From assembly GCA_964587835.1 (NCBI GenBank), contig CAZPMN010000051.1:1-11064 (forward strand): 11,064 nt of DNA, given 5' to 3'. A program made the translations under genes and the position numbers. The notes below the pieces were generated by a model, which saw only the letters and a list, made by a program, of their open reading frames with translations, had not been told where the DNA came from and made no database searches. Source of the stretch: Erginobacter sp964587835. Lineage in GTDB: Bacteria > Auribacterota > Erginobacteria > Erginobacterales > Erginobacteraceae. Below, piece after piece: positions 1 to 6,277 of the stretch. Each line of letters begins with the position of its first letter. Position 1 is the first letter of the stretch.

Positions 1-543
1 GGAGTCCCATTCCTTCTGGAGCCGGGAGATCGGGATCCCGGTCAACTTTAGCACCTCGAGGGCCCGGATGATCCGTTTCAGGTTTCTCGGATGGATCCGC
101 CGGGCCGAGACCGGATCCTCCCGGGCCAGACGCCCGTGGAGATAGCCGGGGCCGTGTGCGGATTCCTCTTCCCTCAGCCGCTCCCGGAGGTTCGGGTCGG
201 CCGGAGGGGAGGAAAAGATGCCGTCCACCAGGACCCGGATGTAGAGCCCGGAACCGCCGACCACTACCGGAATCGCGCCGCGCTGCCTGATCTCATCCAG
301 AAGTGATAGGGCCAATTCGCGGAAGCGGGCCGCGCTGTAATCCTCTCCCGGATCAAGGATATCAATCAGGTGGTGAGGGACGCGGGCTTGCTCTTCCGGG
401 GAGGGCTTGGCGGTGGCGATATCCATCCCCCGGTAGATCTGGAAGGCGTCGGCGGAGACTATCTCGCCGTCGATCAGTTCGGCCAGGCGGACCGCGACGG
501 CCGTCTTCCCCACCGCGGTCGGCCCCAGGATGACCGGGATCAC
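1..543 (-). CDS. miaA: tRNA dimethylallyltransferase MiaA (3' end outside window)
   Basis: Transfers a dimethylallyl group to N6 of adenosine 37 in tRNAs that read UNN codons; a cytoplasmic tRNA-modification enzyme. The 181 visible residues begin at a GTG at 543, seven residues before the P-loop GPTAVGKT, as usual for the family. A purine-rich GGAGGGG (560-554) lies about 10 nt upstream. The tRNA/substrate motif SADAFQIYRGMDIATAKP follows (a variant of the commoner SADSxQxYRGMDIGTAKP), then PHHLIDILDP, VVVGGSGLYIRVLVDG and, near the window edge, RRIHPRNLKRIIRALEV. The family is about 300 residues, so roughly 120 C-terminal residues are missing. It is the last visible gene of the minus-strand cluster behind mutL, a common miaA neighbour. 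An in-frame TTG at 594 is a possible but less likely start. Confidence 0.95.
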   Translation of the reverse strand, partial: MIPVILGPTAVGKTAVAVRLAELIDGEIVSADAFQIYRGMDIATAKPSPEEQARVPHHLIDILDPGEDYSAARFRELALSLLDEIRQRGAIPVVVGGSGLYIRVLVDGIFSSPPADPNLRERLREEESAHGPGYLHGRLAREDPVSARRIHPRNLKRIIRALEVLKLTGIPISRLQKEWDS

Positions 544-605
544 GGCCGAAGGTCCCCTCCCATCCCCGTTCTGCTGCAGCGTTTCAGGAATCAAGATACA
601 AAAAC

Positions 606-689
606 CGTCACTGCGAGATATTTCTCACTTCCTCAATCTGCTGATTTACACTAACCCGATTTATGAATAAATCGGGTTAAAGCAATCTC
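606..689. repeat. Dispersed hairpin repeat, diverged copy with inner palindrome
   Basis: It begins CGTCACTGCGAG (606-617) and ends AAGCAATCTC (680-689), the same borders as the cleaner copy at 701-748. Its middle is longer and contains a perfect 13-bp inverted repeat (652-664 with 667-679, arms TAACCCGATTTAT). It lies in the 5' leader of miaA. No U-tract follows the stem on either strand, so it is not an obvious Rho-independent terminator. Confidence 0.6.
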
Positions 690-700
690 TCCCAGCACAC

Positions 701-748
701 CGTCATTGCGAGGAGGCCCGAAAGTTTTCGGGCCGACGAAGCAATCTC
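701..748. repeat. Dispersed hairpin repeat CGTCATTGCGAG...GAAGCAATCTC
   Basis: Starts CGTCATTGCGAG (701-712) and ends GACGAAGCAATCTC (735-748). The centre holds a 9-bp perfect stem, GGCCCGAAA (715-723) with TTTCGGGCC (726-734), and the outer ATTGC/GCAAT also pair. Elements with these borders are known to me as short intergenic repeats found in many unrelated bacterial genomes. The element ends one base before the mutL stop codon (752-750), so it sits exactly at the 3' edge of that gene and may protect the mRNA end or affect miaA read-through. Confidence 0.65.
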
Positions 749-749
749 A

Positions 750-2462
750 TTACTTTCTCCCGAAGCGTTTCTCCAGTTCCTCCCAACCGAAGGTGATCAT
801 CGTCGGCCGGCCGTGGGGACAACGTTCCGGATCCCGGCAGGCCAGCAGTTCTTCCACCAGTTTATCCAGCTGGCCCGTATCAAGTCTCTGGCGGGCCTTG
901 ATCGCGGCCAGGCAGGCCAACCGGATGATGATCTCCTCCCGGGGATCGGCAGGGGACCGCCCCTCCTCCAGTTGGGAGATCAGCTCCAGGATTAGTTCCT
1001 CCCGGTTCCAGTCGAAGAGAATCGCCGGGAGGGCGCGGATGATGAAGGAATCAAAACCGAAGGGTTCGATCTCGATCCCCAGTTGGTGGAAGATCTCGAT
1101 CCGCTCGGCCAGGCGGGCCGCCCGGACGGGGGAAAGTTCGATGTTGACCGGGGCCAGAAGAGGCTGGACCTCAATCCCTCCCTCCGGCAGAGCCTGAAGG
1201 AAACGTTCGTAGAGGATGCGTTCGTGGGCGGCGTGCTGATCGATCAGGGAGACGCCCCGGGACGATTCGACCACCAGATACCGGTTGCCGACCTGCCCGA
1301 CCACCGCGAACGGCGGTGGGGCGGGCGGGGCGGGCCCTTCCCGGCTCCCGGAGGAGGGGATTTCCCGGGCGGGGAAGAGTGTCAACTCTTCCCCGGAGGC
1401 GGTGGGGGGAGAAGCCGGTTCCCCCACTCCCCCAACCGGGAATTCAGCCGCCGGCCGGTAAAAGGATTCTCCGGCCCGGCGGAGCAGTGCCTCCGCAACC
1501 GCCCTCGAAACCAGTCCCCGAATCAGGGCGGGGCGGGAAAATCGCACCTCCCGCTTGGCCGGGTGAATATTGACATCCACCACCCGGCCGTCGATCTCCA
1601 GGGCGATGATCCCGGCGGGATGGCTTCCCCGGGCCAGGCGGTGCCGGTAGCCCTCTCGAACGGCGGCAAAGAGCATCCGGTCTCGGACCGGACGGCGGTT
1701 GACGATCAGAGTCAATCCCTTGCGCATCAGACCGGCGTCTTTTGGGTCGACGATCCAGCCCTCCAACTCCACCTCTCCCTCGCTCGCCCGCACCGAAACC
1801 AGCCGGCCGGCCGCCGGCGGCCCCCAGAGATCCTCTATCCGTTCTTTCCGTCCGGCCACCGCGGGGAGGGTGAAGGCCTTCTCCCCGTCCCGTTCGAAAC
1901 TGAAGGCGATCCCCGGGTTAGCCAGGGCGTGGGAGACCACCTCCTCGGTGATTCGGGCCGTCTCGGTCCGGCGGCTCTTCAGGAACTTGCGGCGGGCCGG
2001 GGTGTTGAAGAATAGCCTCCTGACTTCCACCTCCGTCCCCTCCGGGGCCCCGGCTTCCGTCACCCAACGGATCGCGCCTCCCCGGATCTCCATCCGGGTC
2101 GCCGCGAGCGTCCCCGGCGGCCGGGTGGTGACCCGGATTTCGGAGACGGCGGCGATACTGGGCAGGGCCTCGCCCCGGAAACCCATCGAGGTGATCCTCT
2201 CCAGGTCGGAGAATTTCTCCAGCTTACTGGTTGAGTGGCGGTCGAAGGCCAGGATCAGGTCGTCGCGTTCCATCCCACCACCGTTATCGACCACCCGGAT
2301 CTCCCGGGCCCCGGCGGCGCTCACGGCGATCTCGATCTTGGTCGCCCCAGCGTCGAGCGAGTTCTCGAGCAGTTCCCGAACCACAGCGGCCGGGCGGTCG
2401 ACCACCTCGCCGGCGGCGATCTTGTTGATGACTTCCTCGGGGAGCAGCTTGATCCGGGCCAT
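750..2462 (-). CDS. mutL: DNA mismatch repair protein MutL (endonuclease type)
   Basis: GHKL ATPase that couples MutS mismatch recognition to strand incision. From the ATG at 2462 it is 570 residues. The ATPase domain shows E30 and N34 (RELLENSLDAGA), VVDNGGGM (57-64), STSKL (77-81), GFRGEAL (94-100) and LFFNTPARRKFL (150-161). A proline-rich linker (about 338-384) leads to the C-terminal domain. This has the metal-binding nuclease motif DQHA-x2-E-x4-E (408-419), a likely beta-clamp motif QPLLAP (433-438), AC at 516-517 and CPHGRP (548-553). It should therefore nick DNA itself, unlike the E. coli MutL, which works with MutH; no mutH is visible. The ATG at 2462 has AGAAGGG about seven bases upstream; the in-frame ATG at 2468 touches that same site and is less likely. 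L518 stands where K, R or H usually follows the AC pair. Confidence 0.97.
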   Translation of the reverse strand: MARIKLLPEEVINKIAAGEVVDRPAAVVRELLENSLDAGATKIEIAVSAAGAREIRVVDNGGGMERDDLILAFDRHSTSKLEKFSDLERITSMGFRGEALPSIAAVSEIRVTTRPPGTLAATRMEIRGGAIRWVTEAGAPEGTEVEVRRLFFNTPARRKFLKSRRTETARITEEVVSHALANPGIAFSFERDGEKAFTLPAVAGRKERIEDLWGPPAAGRLVSVRASEGEVELEGWIVDPKDAGLMRKGLTLIVNRRPVRDRMLFAAVREGYRHRLARGSHPAGIIALEIDGRVVDVNIHPAKREVRFSRPALIRGLVSRAVAEALLRRAGESFYRPAAEFPVGGVGEPASPPTASGEELTLFPAREIPSSGSREGPAPPAPPPFAVVGQVGNRYLVVESSRGVSLIDQHAAHERILYERFLQALPEGGIEVQPLLAPVNIELSPVRAARLAERIEIFHQLGIEIEPFGFDSFIIRALPAILFDWNREELILELISQLEEGRSPADPREEIIIRLACLAAIKARQRLDTGQLDKLVEELLACRDPERCPHGRPTMITFGWEELEKRFGRK

Positions 2463-2488
2463 ATTCATCCCTTCTCTTTATCCCTTAT

Positions 2489-2519
2489 TGCACAAAACAT
2501 GCATGACTTGAATTGTGCA
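2489..2519. repeat. Inverted repeat in the leader of mutL
   Basis: TGCACAA (2489-2495) pairs with TTGTGCA (2513-2519) around a 17-nt spacer, in the 75-bp AT-richer gap between the SWIM-protein gene and mutL. It could be an operator or mRNA hairpin. No convincing promoter pair is seen beside it. Confidence 0.3.
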
Positions 2520-2537
2520 TTAAGCGATGGGGAAAGC

Positions 2538-3113
2538 TTACTCGAGCAGCTTCTCGTTGAAGACCACGGCCCAGATATGCTTGCAGGCGAAGCCGTATTC
2601 GCTCCCCCGGTAGGTGAAGTCGGGACACGAGCAGGAAGCTCCCAGAAGGGGTCCCTCCCGGACCAGTGTGACCGTCGACCCCTCTACATCGTACCTGCTT
2701 TCTCCCGCAGCCCTGACCTGGCCGGCGAGCCGGCGGCCGGCTTCGTAGCGATCCCCCTCCCGGACCATTCCGGAAACGATCTCCACCGTCCCTTCCGGAA
2801 GACTGAAGATCTCCCGTCCGATCGTTTCCGTCTCTTGCCGGACCGCGGCCGTGCGAGCCCCGATCGCGGCGGGACGCCACTCCGGATAATCCCGGGCTAC
2901 CTTTTCGTAAACCTCCAGCGCCGCGGAGAGGGAGTTGTAGGCGGCCGGCAGGTCCCCTCCGTGGAGGGTCCGTCTCCCGTCGCGTTCCAGCAGGTAGGCC
3001 TTTCTGTACAACTCGTCGGGCGACGCCCCTTCGTCCTCTCCCCGGGTCGAGCCGGGGACGATCATTGTCAGAACGCAGATGGCGAGCCCCCAAACCGGGA
3101 TCTTCCTCTTCAT
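2538..3113 (-). CDS. Exported SWIM zinc-finger protein with TPR-like helices
   Basis: A 191-residue protein of unknown function. The N-terminus (KRK, then a hydrophobic stretch to about residue 20, then small residues before GEDEG) looks like a Sec signal peptide or a single membrane anchor. Residues about 30-105 are amphipathic helices resembling a TPR pair (GDLPAAYNSLSAALEVYEKV, then DYPEW). The C-terminal third carries a SWIM finger: CSC, 13 residues, then CKH (CxCx13CxH), preceded by the typical SRYDVEGSTVTLV strand region. SWIM domains are known as Zn-dependent DNA- or protein-binding modules, usually cytoplasmic, so an exported one is unusual. The ATG at 3113 has AGGAG eight bases upstream. 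The frame stays open to 3572, but that part only mirrors yifB. It starts 14 bp after the yifB stop and precedes mutL, so it is probably co-transcribed with both. Confidence 0.8.
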   Translation of the reverse strand: MKRKIPVWGLAICVLTMIVPGSTRGEDEGASPDELYRKAYLLERDGRRTLHGGDLPAAYNSLSAALEVYEKVARDYPEWRPAAIGARTAAVRQETETIGREIFSLPEGTVEIVSGMVREGDRYEAGRRLAGQVRAAGESRYDVEGSTVTLVREGPLLGASCSCPDFTYRGSEYGFACKHIWAVVFNEKLLE

Positions 3114-3127
3114 TATTGGTGCTCCTG

Positions 3128-4660
3128 TCATATCCAGAGTTTTCGGTCGAGGACCCGGTACTGGATCGCCTCCGAAACGTGCTCCGGGGCCAGTTCCTTC
3201 GCCCCGGCCAGGTCGGCGATGGTCCGGGAGACCTTGAGGATCCGGTCCCAGGCCCGGGCCGAGAGACCCAGCTCCTCCATCGCCCGCTCCAGCAGTTCCC
3301 GGGCCGGGCGGGCCAGGCGGCAGAATTTCTTCAGGTCCTTCGGACCCATATCGGCGTTGGCGTGGATACCGGTGGCCCGGAATCTCTCCTCCTGGACCGC
3401 CCGGGCGGAGATAACCCGACCGCGAATGGCTTCCGAAGTCTCCCCCTCCCCTCCCCCGGCCAGCTCCCGGTAGTTGACCGGGGCCACCTCCAGATGGATG
3501 TCGATCCGGTCGAGGAGCGGCCCCGAGATCCGGGACATATAGTTCCGGATCTGCCCGGGACTGCATCGGCATTCCCGTCTCGGATCGGTGTAGAAGCCGC
3601 AGGGGCAGGGATTCATCGCCGCCACCAGCATCAGGCGGGCGGGGAAGGTGAGCGAACCGGTGGCCCGCGAGATGGTCACCTCCCCGTCCTCCAGCGGCTG
3701 GCGGAGGACCTCGAGCACCGAGCGGTTGAACTCGGGGAGCTCGTCGAGGAAGAGCACCCCGTTATGGGCCAGGCTCACCTCCCCCGGCTTGATCTTCGAC
3801 CCCCCGCCGATCAGCCCGATGTTCGAGATCGTGTGGTGCGGGGCGCGGACCGGGCGGCGGGCGAGCAGCCCCTCGCCCTTGGGCAGCAGCCCCACGCTGG
3901 AGTGGATCCGGGTCGTCTCCAGCGCCTCGGCCAGGGTGAGCGGGGGTAGGATGGTCGGGATCCGCTTGGCCAGCATGCTCTTGCCCGCCCCCGGCGGCCC
4001 GATCATTATCAGGTTGTGCGATCCGGCTACCGCCACCTCGATCGCCCGCTTCACGTCCGCCTGCCCCTTAACCTCGGCGAAGTCCACCGGGTAGCGCCCG
4101 GCCGTCCGGAAGAGCTCCTCCGTCTCCACCCGCTCCGGCGGAATCTCCACCTCGCCCAGCAGGTACCCCACCGTCTCGCCCAGGGTCCTCACCCCCCGCA
4201 CCTCCAGCCCCTCCACCACCGCCGCCTCGCGGAGGTTCTCGGCCGGGACGAGCAGGCTCTTCTCCCCCCACTCCCTCACCGCCAGCGCAATCGAGAGTAC
4301 CCCGTTGACCGGTCGGATCGTCCCGTCCAGGGCCAGCTCCCCGACAATCACCTGACCGGGGAGTCTGTCGGAGGATAGCTGATCAGAGGCGGCCAGGACC
4401 CCGAGGGCGATCGGCAGATCGAAACTCGGCCCCTCCTTCTTCACGTCGGCCGGGGCCAGGTTAACGGTGATCTTGTCGTCGGGGTAGGTGAAGCCGGAGT
4501 TGGAGATCGCGGTCCGGACCCGGTCACGCGACTCCTTGACCGCCGCGTCGGGCAGCCCTACCACCACCTCGGTCGGCAGCCCCCCGCTGACGTCAACCTC
4601 GATCTCGATCGGGTAGGCTTCGATCCCTAAAAGCCCCGCCGAATTTACCTTGGAGAGCAC
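3128..4660 (-). CDS. YifB/ComM-family Mg-chelatase-like AAA+ ATPase
   Basis: 510 residues from a GTG at 4660, the usual family length; the start MLSKVNSAGLLGIEAYPIEIEVDV matches the typical family N-terminus. Domains: Lon-protease-like ChlI fold (about 15-170, with GLPDAAVKESRDRVR), then an AAA+ MCM/Mg-chelatase core with Walker A GPPGAGKS (221-228), Walker B GVLFLDEL (301-308), sensor N350, four cysteines in NPCPCGF and CRCSP (352-366) and DRID (384-387), then a C-terminal Mg-chelatase helical domain. ComM, the studied member, is a hexameric branch-migration helicase that promotes integration of imported DNA during transformation; that role here is inferred. GAGG lies about 11 nt upstream. 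The frame is open back to 4771, but a promoter sits inside that extension. It is the first gene of the yifB-SWIM-mutL-miaA cluster. An internal 405-bp stretch recurs at 10388-10792. Confidence 0.95.
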   Translation of the reverse strand: MLSKVNSAGLLGIEAYPIEIEVDVSGGLPTEVVVGLPDAAVKESRDRVRTAISNSGFTYPDDKITVNLAPADVKKEGPSFDLPIALGVLAASDQLSSDRLPGQVIVGELALDGTIRPVNGVLSIALAVREWGEKSLLVPAENLREAAVVEGLEVRGVRTLGETVGYLLGEVEIPPERVETEELFRTAGRYPVDFAEVKGQADVKRAIEVAVAGSHNLIMIGPPGAGKSMLAKRIPTILPPLTLAEALETTRIHSSVGLLPKGEGLLARRPVRAPHHTISNIGLIGGGSKIKPGEVSLAHNGVLFLDELPEFNRSVLEVLRQPLEDGEVTISRATGSLTFPARLMLVAAMNPCPCGFYTDPRRECRCSPGQIRNYMSRISGPLLDRIDIHLEVAPVNYRELAGGGEGETSEAIRGRVISARAVQEERFRATGIHANADMGPKDLKKFCRLARPARELLERAMEELGLSARAWDRILKVSRTIADLAGAKELAPEHVSEAIQYRVLDRKLWI

Positions 4661-4714
4661 CTTGAGCAAATCCTCACGGTTCAATAAACTTAAACAACCG
4701 GCAGATACGGCTTT

Positions 4715-4742
4715 AGTATAAGGGATTACCCCGCCCGGGCAA
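4715..4742 (-). promoter_or_regulatory. Sigma70-like promoter of the yifB cluster
   Basis: On the minus strand TTGCCC (4742-4737) is followed after 16 bp by TATACT (4720-4715; five of six consensus bases). Transcription would start near 4708, leaving a leader of about 48 nt before the GTG at 4660. Its position inside the upstream extension of the yifB frame argues against a start at 4771. Confidence 0.6.
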
Positions 4743-4791
4743 GTTTTATATCCCGGCAGAAAGGGAATCATCTCAGCGGCTAATCCCTGCC

Positions 4792-5085
4792 CGGACCCCC
4801 GCGGCCTCGCGCCGCGGGTGAATCAGTTCAGAGGCTACTGCCGCCGGAGGGACACGCCCCCTCCCCCTACCCCCTCCCCGATGGGGAGGGGGGAAAGTAT
4901 GGTAGAACCGCTCGAAATATAGCTGTTGAACTCTCGCTCCGGCGGGACAAGCCCGCCGGGGGCGACTCCCAGACCCCCGCCGGCTTGCCCGGCGGGTGAA
5001 GAAGTTCACAAGCTACCAGTACGCCACTCCCCCACCACCAAAGACCCCCGCGGCCTCGCGCCGCGGGTGAATCAGTTCACAAGCT
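4792..5085. repeat. GC-rich palindromic repeat block, left copy
   Basis: This block fills most of the gene-free stretch between yifB and hicB. It holds three units with a GC hairpin: 4792-4838, 4971-5041 and 5042-5085. The hairpins are CCCGCGGC/GCCGCGGG (4798-4805 with 4811-4818, repeated in the third unit) and CCCGCCGG/CCGGCGGG (second unit). Each is followed by GTGAA-N4-TTCA(C), a second small inverted repeat. Between units one and two are a CCCTCCCC/GGGGAGGG hairpin (4872-4890) and GGCGGG/CCCGCC (about 4940-4957). The part 4840-5085 recurs in the same orientation at 10787-11034. No coding sense is seen. Bases 5086-5187 show nothing recognisable. Confidence 0.8.
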
Positions 5086-5187
5086 CTCGAAGTCTCAAGA
5101 AAGCACCCAAGACCCTCTCCGGCTCCCGGAACCGTTCCTCCTCATTTTTGCCGGCACATTCCGATCCCGATAATCTCCAAGGGGTTG

Positions 5188-5216
5188 TTGATTTAACCGT
5201 CGGTCAGTGGTATTAT
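5188..5216 (+). promoter_or_regulatory. Promoter of hicB
   Basis: TTGATT (5188-5193), a 17-bp spacer and TATTAT (5211-5216), with an upstream TG making an extended -10. A start near 5223 gives a leader of about 34 nt before the hicB ATG. Confidence 0.55.
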
Positions 5217-5256
5217 TTGTTCAGTCACAACGAGAAAGCAACCGGGGAACTATGTT

Positions 5257-5481
5257 ATGAGGGCGATTAAGATCGTCGTGGAACGGCACCCCGATACCTA
5301 TGTTGCCTATCCCCCGGGCGTCAGGGGGGTGGTCGTGGGTGAAGGGGATACGTATGGAAAGGCGGTCGATGACCTGAAATCCGCACTCCGCTTCCATATG
5401 GAGACATTTGGAGACGACGTTCTGGATGTGGATCCGCCCATTCTCGAAGCATTCATCGCCGAGACAGGAATATCGGCCTGA
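5257..5481 (+). CDS. hicB: HicB-family antitoxin
   Basis: 74 residues. The sequence matches the HicB-like antitoxin fold in its small form: a strand-rich opening MRAIKIVVERHPDTYVAYP, then GVVVGEGDTYGKAVDDLKSA, with the G-x-T-x-x-x-A-x-x-x-x-x-x-A pattern of the family, then a helix and a short acidic C-terminal tail. HicB normally neutralises the mRNA interferase HicA and represses the operon; no separate DNA-binding domain is visible here. The ATG at 5257 follows CCGGGGA at about eight bases. The stop TGA (5479-5481) overlaps the ATG of hicA by one base, the usual coupling of this pair, although here the antitoxin gene comes first. Because the toxin is broken, this antitoxin is probably an orphan. 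Confidence 0.85.
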   Translation: MRAIKIVVERHPDTYVAYPPGVRGVVVGEGDTYGKAVDDLKSALRFHMETFGDDVLDVDPPILEAFIAETGISA

Positions 5482-5587
5482 TGCCGAAGTTCCCGGTCGA
5501 CGCCTCAAGAGCTCTACCTTGCGGACGATCCTGACCCAGGCGGGTATTCCCAGAGACGAGTTTCTCGCCGCGTATGAAAGCTCTTGA
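5481..5587 (+). pseudogene. hicA: hicA toxin gene with internal deletion
   Basis: The ATG at 5481 overlaps the hicB stop and opens with MPKFPVDA, the typical HicA N-terminus, but this frame stops at 5532-5534 after 17 codons. From 5501, in another frame, the text reads RLKSSTLRTILTQAGIPRDEFLAAYESS and stops at 5585-5587, which is the typical HicA C-terminus (KxxTLRxILxQAGxxxxEFL). The family's middle, including the G-[SN]-H segment with the catalytic histidine, is absent. About 40-50 residues are therefore lost in a deletion that also shifts the frame, so no active toxin can be made. Short size and two frames make it easy to miss. Confidence 0.8.
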
Positions 5588-5826
5588 TGAGGTCTTCTCG
5601 ATTTTACTCTGTCCCATCAGCTTCTTGATGATTTGAATCGGTATTCCCTTCCTCCCCAGCTTGAACCCGAAGGTGTGACGGCAGGCGTGGGGGTGGAACT
5701 TCCGCTCCAGCCCGGCCTTCCTCGCGTACCGGTTAACCATATACTGGACAGCTCTGTCGGTTATCCTCCGGTTCCCCGGTTTACTGCAGAACAAAGGTGA
5801 TCGGGGGTGGACATCCTCGTCGTTTT
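5588..5826 (-). pseudogene. Tyrosine recombinase fragment (HxxR box part)
   Basis: The minus strand encodes LFCSKPGNRRITDRAVQYM, then a stretch ending in HPHACRHTFGFKLGRKGIP and LMGQSKIEKT. This is the C-terminal half of a XerC/D-like catalytic domain. Box II HACRH (catalytic His and Arg) is present. The following GHS motif reads GQS, so the usual histidine is replaced. The match stops at KIEKT, just where the hicA remnant begins; the region with the catalytic tyrosine is missing. Upstream the frame meets a stop near 5826, where the hip module starts. The piece complements the one at 7554-7886, which lacks exactly this section. Confidence 0.8.
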
Positions 5827-5836
5827 AATAATTCCC

Positions 5837-5865
5837 TTGACTGCTAATTTAGTGTTCACTATATT
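5837..5865 (+). promoter_or_regulatory. Promoter of hipBA
   Basis: TTGACT (5837-5842), exactly 17 bp, TATATT (5860-5865): five of six consensus bases in both boxes. Expected start near 5872. This is the strongest promoter candidate in the window. Confidence 0.75.
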
Positions 5866-5879
5866 ACTCGTTATATAGT
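5858..5879 (+). promoter_or_regulatory. Likely HipB operator
   Basis: Perfect 7-bp arms ACTATAT (5858-5864) and ATATAGT (5873-5879) separated by eight bases, covering the -10 box and the start site. E. coli HipB binds TATCC-N8-GGATA, so the geometry is the same though the arm sequence differs. Autorepression of hipBA is inferred. Confidence 0.5.
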
Positions 5880-5924
5880 TTATCGTTCAATATGATGGGC
5901 TTTAAGCAACGAAGGGGATTGCTT

Positions 5925-6260
5925 ATGAATACTGCCAAAAAAGAAAGATGTCGCCATATATTACCGATTCCGGTTCAACGGGCTTTACGTAAGCTGGGGA
6001 ATGATCTTCGTGATGCCCGGCGAAGAAGAAGAATACCTACTAAAATTCTCGCTGAACGGGCATCCATCAGTCGAACGACATTAAATAAAGTTGAGAAGGG
6101 AGAACCGGGCGTTTCGATGGGGATATATGCCACGGTTTTATTTGTTTTAGGAATGGTTGATCGTCTCGCTAATCTAAGTGATGTCCATTATGATGAAGTC
6201 GGACTTGCCCTGGAGGAAGAAAACCTCCCCGAACGCATTCGAAATTCATCAAACCAATAA
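5925..6260 (+). CDS. hipB: HipB-like antitoxin / Xre-type HTH repressor
   Basis: 111 residues from the ATG at 5925, which follows AAGGGG at about seven bases; the in-frame ATG at 5892 has no such site. Residues about 24-78 are a helix-turn-helix of the Cro/CI (Xre) type: LRDARRRRRIPTKILAERA, then SISRTTLNKVEKGEPGVSMGIYA and a hydrophobic helix. The C-terminal tail is acidic and flexible (LALEEENLPERI), as in antitoxins that are degraded. HipB proteins bind HipA and repress their own operon. The hipA start lies 17 bp downstream. Base composition is clearly more AT-rich than that of the yifB-mutL cluster, which points to separate acquisition. Confidence 0.88.
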   Translation: MNTAKKERCRHILPIPVQRALRKLGNDLRDARRRRRIPTKILAERASISRTTLNKVEKGEPGVSMGIYATVLFVLGMVDRLANLSDVHYDEVGLALEEENLPERIRNSSNQ

Positions 6261-6277
6261 ACATTCAAGGTTCAGAG

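Noticed and set aside
652..679. Rho-independent terminator for mutL
   Set aside because: The stem is perfect, but no T-run follows it on the minus strand and the base of the stem is AT-rich.
1083..2015. Long plus-strand open frame opposite mutL
   Set aside because: It is a GC-rich shadow of mutL. The minus strand has all MutL motifs; this one has no recognisable domain.
2235..3473. 412-residue plus-strand open frame
   Set aside because: It runs opposite mutL, the SWIM gene and yifB, and its composition is the complement of their codons.
3114..3572. N-terminal extension of the SWIM-protein frame
   Set aside because: It overlaps yifB on the same strand in another frame and is low-complexity Gly/Pro/Arg. 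The ATG at 3113 has a good ribosome site and starts a signal peptide.
4661..4771. 37-codon upstream extension of yifB
   Set aside because: Not part of the family N-terminus, and it contains the likely promoter at 4715-4742.
4773..5009. Minus-strand open frame in the palindromic block
   Set aside because: It encodes Arg/Gly/Pro-rich text produced by hairpin repeats and has no homologue-like pattern.
4971..5085. Possible CRISPR array
   Set aside because: The units repeat along their whole length, with no unique spacers of constant size. They are palindromic tandem repeats.
5453..5587. C-terminal part of the minus-strand frame running from the recombinase fragment through hicA
   Set aside because: Recombinase similarity stops at KIEKT. 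The remaining residues are the antisense of the hicA remnant.
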